Origin: Carettochelys insculpta | Taxonomy: Eukaryota > Chordata > Testudines > Carettochelyidae | Direction: 5' to 3' | Length of the DNA: 64,000 nt | Assembly (NCBI RefSeq): GCF_033958435.1 | Contig: NC_134167.1 | Location: 7,522,001-7,586,000, forward strand | Shown: positions 33,006 to 44,268 of the stretch, in pieces | Layout: every line of letters starts with the position of its first letter | Position numbering within the stretch: the stretch's first letter is position 1 | Translations under genes and position numbers: made by a program | The notes under the pieces: generated by a model | Database searches by the model: none | What the model was told of the DNA's origin: nothing | The model's input: only the letters and a program-made list of their open reading frames with translations

Positions 33006-34677
33006 CAGAAGGCTTCACCAAGGTAGCTCAGCACTGCTTGTCTTGTTCTGCCGATAGGGAGGCAAAAGACTCACCCATGGACCATTGGGTCGGTGGCAGA
33101 GCTTGGAAGAGAGTGATGGGCGGGTGCCCAGTGGAAAGGTCCCCTCCCATCCCAGCGTAGGAAGGAGGTTGACTTTCGCTTCAGAGCTGCTGCTAGCTGT
33201 GGCAGAGCAGGTGGCAGGAGTTGCCCGCAGGGCTGAACAATGCCCGTGTTCTGCAGAAACTGTAGGGCTCTGTTGGCTTGTAGCCCAGATCCTCCCGGGA
33301 GCCTGGTGGGTGCGTTCTCCTTTACAGCAGGGAGCTGGTGGTGTGACTCTGTCAGGGTCTGGGTGTAGGGGAATGCCAACAGGCCTCACCTCATGGTGCA
33401 GCAGCCAGGCTGTTGACTAGGAAGGGCCAACAAAATGGGCCCTTTCTGGCTAGCAAAGGGCTATTGCTGCTGCTGGTTCGAGAGGTTGATGGCACCTAAA
33501 CAGGCTGAAAAAGGGAGGCTGTAGGGGGTCAAACAGCCCCTCTCTCTGCACCAGCCATCAGTCTGCCCACCTCCCCCAGAGCCTGAGTTGATGGTTTCCA
33601 GGTTTCTTGAGCCAAGGTGCCACATATTCGGCTTCTGAGGTGTGAGCCCTGGTCCCCCAGGAGGAAACTGGACCAGCAAATCCTCACCTGCCCCTTGGGG
33701 TGTGGCCTCGTTGGGGAGGAGCCCTGTGCTAGCTCTGCTGGAAGGCTGGTCTCTCAGCATGCCCCAGACAGAGGGCCAGTGTGAGACCAGGAATGAGACC
33801 CTCTCCATGCAGCTGACCCAGTCATGCTGGGGTCCAGGAGAGTTCCTCTAGTGGCCATCCGTAGGCTGAGGAGGGTGTTTCTCCTCCAGCACAGAGCCAG
33901 GTGGTGCTTGCAGCTAATGACACTCATTCCAATCAGCACAGAGAGACCATGGAAGGTCCTATTGATATTCCCAAGGGGATTCGCCAAGTGCCTGGGCTTG
34001 TTTACACTGTAGGAGCTGGGCAGCTGCCAGTGCAGTTCTTAGTGGCTCAGTTACGGGCAGGGCCAGCAATCAGGCCCCCACTTCCCAGGCACTGGGGCTG
34101 CTTCTTCCCCCTTGGGTCTGGTTGCAGCCGTGCAGAGGGGCTGCTGCAGAACATGCAACGGGATTCTTGCTCCCTAACACAAGAGGCAGGTACACATGCT
34201 GTGGCAGCTGCTGGGTCGCTCTTGTTCTGTGTCTGTCTGAAATCCCCCTGGCTGTAATCTGTGCGATCCCAAGGCTGGGTTTAAAGGGGGAGCCGGCTCC
34301 CTTCCACTCCAGCAGCATCTCACATCTGTTCCTGGCCCACTCAACTGAGCCAATGCTGCTGCTGCTTCCCAGTCTCTTGCAGCTGTACCCACGCAGGTCC
34401 TGCTACATCTGCTGCAGTCACTGTGCATGGCTCCTTGCCCCCAGGTGTGATCCAGGCTGGTTAGGGCAGAGCCTATGGGCTGCAGGGGCTCAGTAGCGAA
34501 GGAGTAAGGGTTGTGCAAAGCTTGTCCTCTTGGGCTGTCCCAGGGCTTCACCACGAGAGGGGATTGAGCTATGGAGGTACAGTCATCTCCCCATAAGCAG
34601 CCCCACCGAGTCTTGTGATATTTGGTAGCATTTCTTAAAGCCCAACCTGCTGGAGTCAGGTGATTATATGAGATCTC

Positions 34678-34700
34678 TCCTCTCTCTCTCTCTCTCTCAT
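34678..34700. repeat. (TC)n microsatellite
   Basis: About ten CT units between TCTCC and CATTAAAAG. Confidence 0.85.
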
Positions 34701-35157
34701 TAAAAGTAACTTTTCCAGCTTTTCTCCACAACCAAGAAAGCCAAAAAGGTGAATCCTGAAGGCAAATCAGATCCCAATCTGTATTGGTTTAAACAAATCT
34801 CCTGGTTGTTAAGCCAGTCTCCTGATTGTTTTGGCAATACTGGACACCTCACGGCAGCATGCCAGTTCTCTGCGGGTGTAGGGAGCCCTCTTCCCCGATG
34901 TGTTGTGGTAGTCTCACTGCCTGCACCGGGCTGGCCATTTCACACTCTCCCTGGGATTTATTTTTCCTGTTCTAACAAAGGCAAAAGCGTTGGAACAATA
35001 ATTTGCAGCCCTGCATTGACGTGAGCCTCCAGGCAACACCCTGGGCATGTTGCAACAAAGGAAAGAGCCCCTGAACATATGAAAACAAAGTAGAGAGCTG
35101 GCTGGGAGGTGAGGTCAGGGGCTGTCATTGCTGCAGCCTCTGCCCTCTTTGGTCATG

Positions 35158-35342
35158 CTCTGGTTCCCTGTAAACCCAGCACCTGGGCGGCCATCCAAGA
35201 AATTCAGGCACTGCCCAGCTGATTGGCAGAGCACCTAGAACCGGCAGCATGTGTTTCTATTGGTGGTGCACCTCCACACATACTTTGGTGCACATAACAA
35301 AATTTATTCTGCCCATGGATGGAAAAATTAGAGGGAGCACTA
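35158..35342 (-). mobile_element. hAT-type MITE copy 6
   Basis: Left CTCTGGTTCCCTGTAA, right TTAGAGGGAGCACTA, core GCTGATTGGCAGAGCACC, GTTTCTATTGGTGGTGCACC, and ACATAACAAAATTTATTCTG in the reverse orientation. The target duplication is not clear. Confidence 0.75.
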
Positions 35343-35699
35343 GGTGGGAGCCTGGAATTATTTGTTTGCCCTTGTTCACAATAAGGGAAATGTGTTTTTA
35401 CTGCTGGCTCATTGGAATGGGGACTGAGAGAGGGATGCGGAAGTCTTTTGGCATTGGGTTCAAGTGTAAACCCAGGTGAGCTGTGGCTGCTGAGATGGAT
35501 TTAGTGCCTTTCCATCCACTTGGGATGGTAACCTGCAGTTGACAGTGATGGCCCATTTCTGCAGAGAAAGACTCAGGAAGGAATGTACCCTGGAGACAAG
35601 GCTCCCTTCTGGCCCACTAGCAGAGATCATCCATCCCAGAGGCAGTGTGCTCGGGCACCACTGATGCTGCCTGTGGGCATAATCTGGCACCTTCCATCC

Positions 35700-36470
35700 C
35701 AGCGGAACCTGCTTTTAGACACGCTGGGGTGAACCAACGAGTTCCCCGTTCCCCCTCTCCCGTGGCTCTGGAGCCATGTGCTTTAAATTAATGCACTTAG
35801 GAGGCACAGCATAAACCCTCCCCCTCTCTCCGTGCGCTCCGATCCGATTGCACGTCCCCATCCCGCCGCCCGCGCTCTGACCGAGGGGGGGCTAGTCTCT
35901 TGCTGCCTCCCTTTTTGGTGGGCTCTGGAGGAAGTTTATTGTTCTAGCGGCCCCGTTGCTGGAGCCGCTGTTTATCCAACTGGGTTCCAACACGCTTGGG
36001 AAAACAACCTTGTTGTTTTCGGGATTTGGCTCTTTCGAGATGGAAAAAAAAAATCCCACAGTGTTGACCCTCAGCTGTGACTCTGCTGAGCTGCGGCGGG
36101 ACTCAGCACCCAGCAATTAAGTGCTATTAACTTCAAACCGTTGGACGCTCTGGGAGACTCTGCACAGCAGGTTTTTGACACAACCCAAACACGCTCTGCA
36201 TTAGGGGGCGTCCAGGGTTGGACAAAAGCTGAACTTCTCTGGGCTCACAGGAATCCCCGATGGCTGCAACATCTGTGTCTGTAGCTCCTTGCTGTGACTC
36301 TCCTTGTCTGCCCACTGCCCCGAGCCTGCCTGCCACTGGGCCGCCATCAGTTATTTCCATTTGACTCAGTGCTTTAATGCCTAATCCACGCATTGTCCAA
36401 AGAGGCTTTTCCAGCCCTCGCTCAATTAGCCAATTAAACCATAGTGTGTAGCAGCAGCAGGTTCCCACCA
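35700..36470. promoter_or_regulatory. Candidate intronic regulatory block
   Basis: A non-repetitive patch with unusual composition. It has a local CpG cluster (about 35825-35890) next to AT-rich homeobox-like and SOX-like sites (TTTAAATTAATGCAC, CATTGTCC, CAATTAGCCAATTAAA). No open reading frame or repeat explains it. Enhancer or alternative-promoter function is inference only. Confidence 0.25.
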
Positions 36471-36559
36471 GGGTGGGGCGGGAGGAGGGGAGCGAGAAGC
36501 CATCCCACCTGACTGCTGTGTTAAATGCTAAATCTTGTCATGCTTGTGGGGATTTTTAG

Positions 36560-36810
36560 GTATTAGTGACACTGCACGAGAGCCAAGAGGCCCAGTGGAG
36601 GTCTCAGCCCCCTTGTGCTGGGCCCTGAACAGACATGGAGAAAGTTCCTGATATGAAGAGTTTACCATCTGAATGCACAAGGCCAAAGCAGGGTGGGGGG
36701 GAAACTGAGGCACAGAGGGCTGCGCCTGGCCCACAGTTGCACAGCAGCTGAGTGGCTGAGCTGGGGACAGAGTACTGGGCTCCTGACACCCAGCCCGGTC
36801 CCCTGCCCAC
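36560..36810 (-). repeat. MIR-type SINE
   Basis: GAAACTGAGGCACAGAGGGC, TTGCACAGCAGCTGAGTGGC and GAGTACTGGGCTCCTGAC are the reversed MIR core and flank. Confidence 0.65.
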
Positions 36811-37826
36811 TGGGTACAGGCCACCACTCATGCTAGGGGGCTGGCTTGGCTCCTCAGGTTGTCCAGCATTGGGGCAGCTGGAGCTGCAGTGCCTCCCTTG
36901 CGATGCAGCTCTGTCTGCAGGCTCCCAAGGGTTAATATTTTCCATCCCTTCTGAGCAGAGAAGCCTTGTCCTTTCCTGCTCCCTTTGCCCAGTAGATTAA
37001 AGTGCAAAGGTGGTGAGTAGAAGGCCTTGTCGGCTGGCATCTTGGGAGTTAACCTTTGGTTAGGTAGGTGCCTGCACTCCCTGCTGTGAGGGTCCCCATC
37101 TCATCCTGGGACAAAGCAGGACCCTGCTCTGGAGAAACTGCTTTCATGGTCTGCCAAGCCATGGTGTGAGAATGTGAAGAGCAGATGCAGCCAGCTGGGA
37201 GGAGAAGGGCTCTGAGACCGCTTGGGCAGGGAAGAGGGGGAGGGAGTTACTTCCCTTGCTGAACCTTCCAGGATGTGTCACTCTCTGAAGTCTCCCCTGC
37301 CAAGACCCATGTCCCTCCTCAGCTTGCTATGGAGTCTTAGTGCCTTGTGGTTATCCACAGCCTGCATCTCGCCCTCCCCATCCCATCCCAGCTCGGAGAG
37401 GGGATGCTGCTGACCCGGCCAGGAGGCTGTGGAAGCAGCTGTTGTTGGTCCCAGCCCCTGCACAGCTTCCCCAAAGACTCTTCCTCTCTCCTGCTCTCTG
37501 CTTCATTTCAGAGCCAAACCTGGGTGAGGGGGGAGTCCTTCCTAAGTAAATAAACAACAGAAAGAGCCAGTAACAGGAAACAGTCTGGGAGGAGAAAGCA
37601 GGAGGCCTGTAAATGGAGGCCCTGCAGCCATGCATACAAAGCCTGGATTCATTTTTCATCAGCACTGAATTCTGCAGGGTGTGGGCTGGCCTGGGACTCT
37701 CTCCATCCCCTCACCCCGTCCTTCCCTACCTGCCAGGGAAAGCAGAGCCCCTCCCCCCCCCCCCAGGGCAGCTGCTACATGTCACCAGAGTGCTGGCTGT
37801 AGGCTCATGGGGGTCCCTGCCAATGC

Positions 37827-38007
37827 GCTGGCTAAGTTTTTCCACTTGAGGGTGGAATAAATTTTGTTGTGTGCGCCAAGCCATATGCGGATGTGTACCA
37901 CCAGTAGAAATACATGCTCCTGGCTGTGAACGCTTCGCTGATCAGCTGGATGACACCTGAATCTCTCCTGGGTGGCTGTCCAAGCGCTCAGCTTACAGGG
38001 ATTGCTG
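37827..38007 (+). mobile_element. hAT-type MITE copy 7
   Basis: Core GGAATAAATTTTGTTGTG, GTACCACCAGTAGAAATAC and GCTGATCAGCTGGATGAC; right end TTACAGGGATTGCTG. The left terminus is eroded. Flanks GCCAATGC-like and ATCCATGC-like match at about 5 of 8. Confidence 0.7.
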
Positions 38008-38394
38008 ATCCATGCTCCAGTCTCTGATAACTGCCTGGTGGATCTGTGTAAGGGCTTGTGTCTATCTGGTCTCCCATGTCCTGGCAGAGACAAGCCAGTG
38101 AGAAGGGGGCAAGGCAGAAGGGAGCAGGCTGGTCTTCCCCACAAGCCTGGGTGCCCTTACTGCATTCTGCCTGGTGATCCAGGCCCGACCTCTTCATGGT
38201 AAAGCTTTTTTGCTTAGAGGTAGGGATAGATGAAGAGGGGCACATCCAAAGTGTAGCAAAATGAGTCTCTTGAAGGGGGCATGCTGGGCATGCTCAGGCA
38301 TTTCCACTACACTGGGATGGAGGCAGTGGTCTCTTTGGGCACAAGGGTCTGGGGAGCTGGGCAGGTCTGGAGCAAAGTGACAGAGTGATTCTGC

Positions 38395-38515
38395 ACTGAA
38401 GGCCCTGGGCAGGACTCAGGAGATGGGGCTGAGTTCTGAGCTCTGCCACAGACTCCTTGCAGGGCCTTGGTCAAGTCATTTTGGGTAGAATTTTCACATG
38501 TGCCCCAGTGAGTTA
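38395..38515 (+). repeat. MIR-type SINE (partial)
   Basis: CAGGACTCAGGAGATGGGGC, then GAGCTCTGCCACAGACTCC and CTTGGTCAAGTCATTTTG resemble the 5' half of MIR. Confidence 0.5.
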
Positions 38516-39432
38516 GGAGCCCAGCCATGCCACAGAAAGATCTGCCCCTAGGCATCCCACCTGGACCTCAGGTCCCTGTCTGCTGTTGGGAGGGCGGTTC
38601 ATGGGATAGACTGAGCAGCATTCTCTGGCTTTGTTCTGCAGCCACGCAGACCGGCTGATTACAGCCATGCTTTCTGGCCTGAAGTCTGTCCATCGGGAAG
38701 CATACGAGGCTTCACTGCCAGGCCGAATTCCAAGTCCACCGCTGCCTCTGGCAGACTGGTGGCTTTGTGGGGAGAGATTCCCATTGTGTCAATGCAATGG
38801 AATCCCCTGACCACACAGCCTCACAGGTCTAGCCTGGAGGCCTTGCTCACTTCCTGCCCACTCAGTCTGCAAACCAAAGGTGCAATTCCCCCCGCACTCC
38901 AGAGATGCATCCCAGCTGGCCCTGGAGAGAGAGACAGCCTGTCAGGCCAGTGGCAGGGCCTGGCTCTGCGCAGCCTGGTAGAGATCCCTGCTGCTTACAT
39001 GCCTGTGGGGCTGTGTAACTCAGCTCCCAGACACCCTGTGTGGATACATGTAAATGTGTGTACAATCCATGTATTTAAGGCATGTGTGCATTACACGGAC
39101 AGAGGATGATGAGACCAGTGAACCCAGATTAACTCCTCTGGCTACACAGGATTTCATCTGCACTGACACCAGGGTCACAGAGTGCACAGGTTGTCCCGTT
39201 GTTTGTGCTGTTGGCACCGCTGCCTCTCATGGCTTGGTCGCCTGCTGTTCGTTGCTGGAGGTTTGAGGGGTTGAGCTTTAGTGCTGGTTTCTGGCTGCAG
39301 CGTGGCGGTGAAAGACCCTTTATGCTAGTTGGGTGTAACGTGGATCGTCCCCTCGGTCAGGCTGGGAAGGCCAAGAGAACCCTGCTCTCTGTGCAGCTTC
39401 CTTGGGAACAGCCCAAACATGAAGTCTTTGTG

Positions 39433-39650
39433 GTGTGCTTATAGGAGGGGGTGTGAAAGATTTGGGATATGCATTAGATGTGGAGAAATTGGAGAGGGTC
39501 CAGAGAAGGGCAACAAAAATGGTTAAAGGTCTAGAAACCCTGACCTCCAAGGGAAGACTGAAAGAACTGGGTTTGTTTAGTTTGGAAAAGAGAAGGCTGA
39601 GACGGGACTTGGTAGCAGCTTTCAAGAATGGGTTGCACCTCCAAAAAGTG
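39433..39650 (+). mobile_element. CR1 LINE fragment (ORF2 C-terminal segment)
   Basis: Translates to [23 protein letters not shown] sequence and [15 protein letters not shown], aligning with residues near 842-880 of the long CR1 at 55133-58030. It is interrupted at the right by about 735 bp of GC-rich sequence; a CR1 tail in the same orientation follows at 40390-40492. Confidence 0.85.
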
Positions 39651-39654
39651 GCAT

Positions 39655-40385
39655 TCTCTCGTCCAGCAGAAGGAGGGATGCTCCTGGACCAGAGAGCTGA
39701 GGCAGGATGGCAGCAAGCCTGGGTTGGAAGCAGTGTCCCATGTAGAACACCATGGCCAGACTGCCTATTTGCCCCCGCAGCCCACTCCCTTCCCACACGG
39801 GGGACTGGGCTGGAATGCCAGCTTGCCGCAGCAGCACAGCCCCCTTCAGAGCACCAGTTGTGGCTTGCTGCGGCAGCCCCAGGTGGGGGACTGGAACATT
39901 GGCTTGCTGCAGCAGCCCCCCACCGGAAACCAGGGAAGGGAAACTGGGGGTGTGGGCGGTGCAGGGCAGAGAACTGGGGGTGTAGGACCCGGTGGGGGTC
40001 CTGTTGACCAGCTGGAGGCATCCTGGAGCAGTTCAGAGCAGGGGCTGCACTTCGCAGGCAGCAGCTCCCTGGAGATGGCATGGTGGAGGCTGCAGTGACC
40101 GGGCTTCATCTTCCCGGGGCTGTCTATGGCAGGGACCTCGCTGCGCAGGGTCAGGCGGGAAGCTTACTTCCACCCCGACCCCTGCTGGCCCAATGGGATC
40201 ACAGCTGCCTCAGTCCTCATCTCTGGCCCCTTGCTGCCCTCCTGCAGTCATTGAGTAATACAACTGTCCTTGCTAGCTGCCTTTCTGCATTGTGAAAAAC
40301 TGTCGCATTCCAGGCACATCCCTTCGTCTTAGTACAAACAAACCTGTGCTTTGCTCTTTGTTATGCTAGGAGGAAGCTGCATACC
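39655..40385. repeat. GC-rich insertion with short tandem motifs
   Basis: Contains recurrent GGCTTGCTGCGGCAGCCCC-like units (about 39820, 39865, 39902) and a repeated AACTGGGGGTGTRGG motif. It lies between two CR1 pieces of the same orientation. Identity unknown. Its open frames on both strands are composition-driven. Confidence 0.35.
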
Positions 40386-40389
40386 GAAT

Positions 40390-40492
40390 GGTGTAGATAG
40401 TGGTCGGTCCTGCTGTCGGGGCAGGGGACTGGACTCGATGGCCTCTCGAGGCCCCTTCGGGTCCTAGTGTTCTATGATTCTATGAATTTGGT
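40390..40492 (+). mobile_element. CR1 3' tail
   Basis: GCAGGGGACTGGACTCGATG, then CCTCTCGAGGCCCCTTC and TCTATGATTCTATGA, the older CR1 terminal repeat variant. Confidence 0.85.
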
Positions 40493-42133
40493 GGTCCTAG
40501 CGCTTACCATTTGGGTGGAGATCTTGAACAAATTGACGGACAGACAGACTCACATACAAACTTTCTTAAATATATGATAGATTTACATTTTTGTGCAGGG
40601 GGAGGTGTTAAAATCTTGTTTTGATGGAGGAAGCCTCTTCCTCTTTTTTGCATTGTTTTCATCCATGTTTAAAGAGATTTCAAAAAACACCTGGGGGAGG
40701 GGTTCGTATGCAAATTTTCATTTTGGCCCAAGAAGAATTTTAATTTGCTCTAAAACTGAGCCCATCTGGAGAATAAATCTGCCCCCCTCCCACACAGATG
40801 GGAATGAAATGGAAAGATTCAGTGGCAAGTCCATCTCCTGAGGATGGTTGGGGTTTTCGCTCATTACAGAGGTGGTACTTCATTCCTGTTAGCTTTTAAA
40901 ACCTTGTTTTATTTTGGTAGTTTCCCTTTTAAACATGCACCACCACGACGTCAGTTTCACGAAAATCCAGCCCTGAGCAGCAGATGTTCAGAAGTTCTTC
41001 TCTGGCTAGAGAGTAGAGGGTTATTTTATATGGGCTCAGAGCTTTGGGCTCTGCTAAGACATGGCTGGGCTTACCTCTCTCTAATGCAGGAAGCAGGATC
41101 TTGGTCATTACTCATCTGGCCCCTTATGTGCAGTCTCTTTTGCTACTTGACTCTCTGGCCTCATAAGTGGTCCCCTGGTGGATTTATTTTTTGCCAGAGG
41201 AAGCACAGCTGATAGCAGGAATGTTATCTGGGACGTGGCAGTGGAGCACCCAGCCCAGATGTAGGCTGGGGAGGAGGGGAGAGAATGACACACAGCTAGC
41301 AAAGGACCTTGCTCATCAGCAGATGCCCTTGCACAAAGGGCACTGACACTTGTGGAAAGTTAAGGAGCATCTTCCTTACAGGTCTGTGCATTCTCCTTCC
41401 ATCCCTCACTGCATGCCTCTGCTCCCACTTCACAGCTGGTCCAAGGCTGACCTCAATACTTGCAAAACCCTCGCTGCGGTTGTCACAGATACACAGGGTC
41501 TGTGATATGCCCCATCTTTCACACCATCCCTTGAGCTTACCAGAGCCCCAAGAGGTGCCATGCTTCCCCGAGGGCAGGCCAAGCAGCCTCCCCACCTCCA
41601 AGATGGAGCCCCAGGCCCCAGCACTTGTACTTCATGCTGTGAGTGATCTCCAGTGAGTCCAATGGAGAGAAACTCTGGCTCGGAGACTTGAATCCTCCCC
41701 AGGGACTGATGCTCCTCAGCAGGCATTTGCTGCAGCACCAGCCTGCTTTCCAGAACAGAGCAGGGTTTAATAGTCAACTGGAACGTGACACGGAGATGTC
41801 CTCAGGTTAGCAGAGAGAAGCAAACGGTGAGATGTAATACATGCAGTCAGCCAGGGAAGGGACTAGAGCATCCCCTTGCGGTTCTTAGTCGGTCCCAGGT
41901 GAGAGCTCTTAACCCAGTCACCTAGCACCTTTCGGGTCACATCAAACTCCTGCAGACCCATGCTCTGTTCACAGGCTCCATCTGCCAGAGATCCCTGTGG
42001 ACAGGCGTCAGTTGTTCAGACGCTGGAGTTCCATAATACAGCACTCCTGCCCTTCTGCTCTGCCCCAGTTGCTGCTCAGTGCCGTGCAGAGGGAAACCAA
42101 GGCACTCACAGGAATCACAAAATTATTGCAGAT

Positions 42134-42321
42134 CGCTGTTTCCCTGTAAGCTGAGTGCTTGGGTGGCCACCCAGGAGAGATTCAAATGTGGCCGAGTTGC
42201 TTAGCAGAGCACCCACAGCGGGCAGCCTGTGTTTCTACTGGTGGTGCATGTCTGCACATGCCTCAGTTCATGTAACTACATTTATTCTGCCAGGGATGGA
42301 AAAAAATTAGAGGGAACATTT
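42134..42321 (-). mobile_element. hAT-type MITE copy 8 with perfect TSD
   Basis: 188 bp from CGCTGTTTCCCTGTAAGC to TTAGAGGGAACATTT, flanked by identical TTGCAGAT at 42126-42133 and 42322-42329. Core in the reverse orientation (GGTGGTGCATGTCTGCACAT, ACATTTATTCTGCC). The perfect duplication independently confirms the ends defined at 22997-23174. Confidence 0.9.
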
Positions 42322-42764
42322 TTGCAGATTTCCCCTTTGTCAGAATGGTCCAGTCCTCAGTGTTTTCCCCTTTGCCCCTTCCCTGCTCCACAGGGTGCAA
42401 GGCAAGGCGTGCTCTGATACAGTGCCAGCCTGCATCCTGTGCCTTGCTGATCTACTAGCAGGGGTTTCTCTTTCCAGCACCCTCTGCTGCTGCCTTGCTC
42501 ACCTGGTCCGGACCTCAGGGGCTGCCACTGCCCAAGGCAAGATCTGAGCTGGGGCGGGGGTGCAGGGATGTCTTCCAGCACAGCAGGTCCTGCTCCTCAT
42601 GGAGGAGAAAGCCCCTTTGTATAACTGACAGCCCATATTTGCTAAGAGCCAAGGGAATTGATCACATCTGCCTGGAGACCTTGTGCCGAATTAAGGAGGA
42701 GGTGGAAGTTTCGCAATTCAGGAACTGTTAGTTACAAACGGGTGTTTTTTGAGAGGGTGGTTTA

Positions 42765-43080
42765 GTAGTTACAGCAATAGATTGGTGGCCAGGACTCCTG
42801 GGTTCTTAGTGGGGGAAGGAAGTGTGGCTTAATTGTTAGAGCTTATTGTTGGTCAGGACTCCAGAGTACCTTTCCTGCTCACTGGGTGTGGGTGTGGTCT
42901 GATGATTACACTAACAGCAGTCAGTGCTTCTGGGTTCTGTTACATACTGGTGTGTGTCACGCCAGGCAAGTCCAGTCCCCTCCCTGCCTCAGTTTCCCCA
43001 TTTGTCTAACAGGGTTTATAATGGCCCTCACGCTTTGCACCCCTCTGCTGAAAGGCACAAGGAGACAGATCTCAGCAGTT
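42765..43080 (+). repeat. MIR-type SINE, possibly two in tandem
   Basis: GGCCAGGACTCCTGGGTTCT and a second head-like segment (GGTCAGGACTCCAGAG) precede TGCCTCAGTTTCCCCATTTG and GTTTATAATGGCCCTCACG. The doubled 5' segment suggests two copies or a duplication. Confidence 0.6.
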
Positions 43081-43769
43081 GCCGTGCAGAGCAGGAGACG
43101 CTGCCGGGCCCTGCAGCTCGAAGGGGGAAACTAAGGGTCACATCGGTGAATTGTATTTGTTGTGCTTGGCGCTGGGGTTTTTGAAGACTCAAGTAAAAGG
43201 CATTCCAGCTACTGCCTTCATTCCTCCCCTCTGCACTGAGGCTGTCTTGAGTATGAGGCTGTCTAGAGCTGCAGCCTTCAGATTGCCACTTCACCTCTAT
43301 TTAAGAGCTCTGCTGGGTATTCTTTATCTCTGGATGAGCAAGAGAGGTGGGAGTTTCTATGGCTAGGGAGAGCACTGAAAGGCTTCTGCCTTCGGGCACT
43401 GTTAGCTCTTCAGACAGCTCCACTATGCTGCCGTGATAGGCCTGGATGGCCAGAACTTGCCAGAAATGAGTCTGCCATTGGAGGCAGGATTGCTATCAAC
43501 GCGTTAAAATAGACTTGATGGCAGCCAGGGTGAGATGAGAGGCCCAGGGTTACTCTGGGGAGAGGTTGGACTTATTTCTTTCTCCAGCGGTTTGTGGACA
43601 AGGGCTAGAGAGACAGCAATGCTTTGCTCTGCCTGGGGTTTGGCAACTGTTGGACAATCCAATGGCCATCTGTATGTCCTTGGGAATAATCTGCCTGACT
43701 GGCCAGACTGCTCCTGTGGAGAAGGAATATGGGGAGTTAGAGGTCTTCAAGTCACCAGGACCTGGTGAA

Positions 43770-44155
43770 GTGCATCCTAGAACACTCTGATGCATTTCAT
43801 CAGGTCGTGGTGACCTGAAGACCTCTAACTTTTCCAAGTCATTTTTAACGTATTCTTTTCCTATTTTAACTTCTGAACCTACTTCATTTTCTCCAGCATT
43901 CGCTCTTGGAGGCATCCACTCCCCATCAGCCTGCTGGGTGAAAACTGAAATAAAGAAATCATTAAGCACCCCTGCTGTTTCCACATTTACTGTTATTGTT
44001 TTCCCCTCTTCATAGAGTAAGGGGTCTGCTCTGTACTTGGTCTTCCTCTTGCCTCTAAGGTGCTCATAGAATGTTTTCTTGTTACCCTTGATGCCTAGTG
44101 GGTCACCGGGGTGACCCTCAAGGGTTGGAGAAACTCCACAAGAATTTTTCATTGT
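43770..44155 (-). mobile_element. CR1 LINE fragment (EN-RT linker region)
   Basis: The reverse frame reads GNKKTFYEHLRGKRKTKYRA, DPLLYEEGKTITVNVETAGV and LNDFFISVFT. The FF(I/A)SVFT motif aligns with residues near 427-433 of the long CR1. It is a different, more diverged CR1 lineage and ends where Penelope-tail-like sequence begins. Confidence 0.8.
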
Positions 44156-44157
44156 GA

Positions 44158-44268
44158 CAAGTATCAGAGGGGTAGCTGAGTTAGTCTGTATCTTCAGAAA
44201 CAACAAGAAGTCTTGTAGCACCTTATAGACTATAAGGTGCCACAGAACTTCTTGTTGTTTCTGAAGCA
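44158..44268. repeat. Inverted pair of Penelope-tail-like fragments (palindrome)
   Basis: CTTCAGAAACAACAAGAAGT and CTTGTAGCACCTTATAG on the left are mirrored by CTATAAGGTGCCACAGAAC and TTCTTGTTGTTTCTGAAG on the right. The arms are about 37 bp with almost no spacer. Each arm resembles the 3' tail of the Penelope-like repeat at 52,350-52,440. Confidence 0.7.

Noticed and set aside
39435..40098. Overlapping ORFs of 156-253 residues near 39.4-40.1 kb
   Set aside because: They are a CR1 fragment running into GC-rich repeat sequence; both strands are open for compositional reasons.
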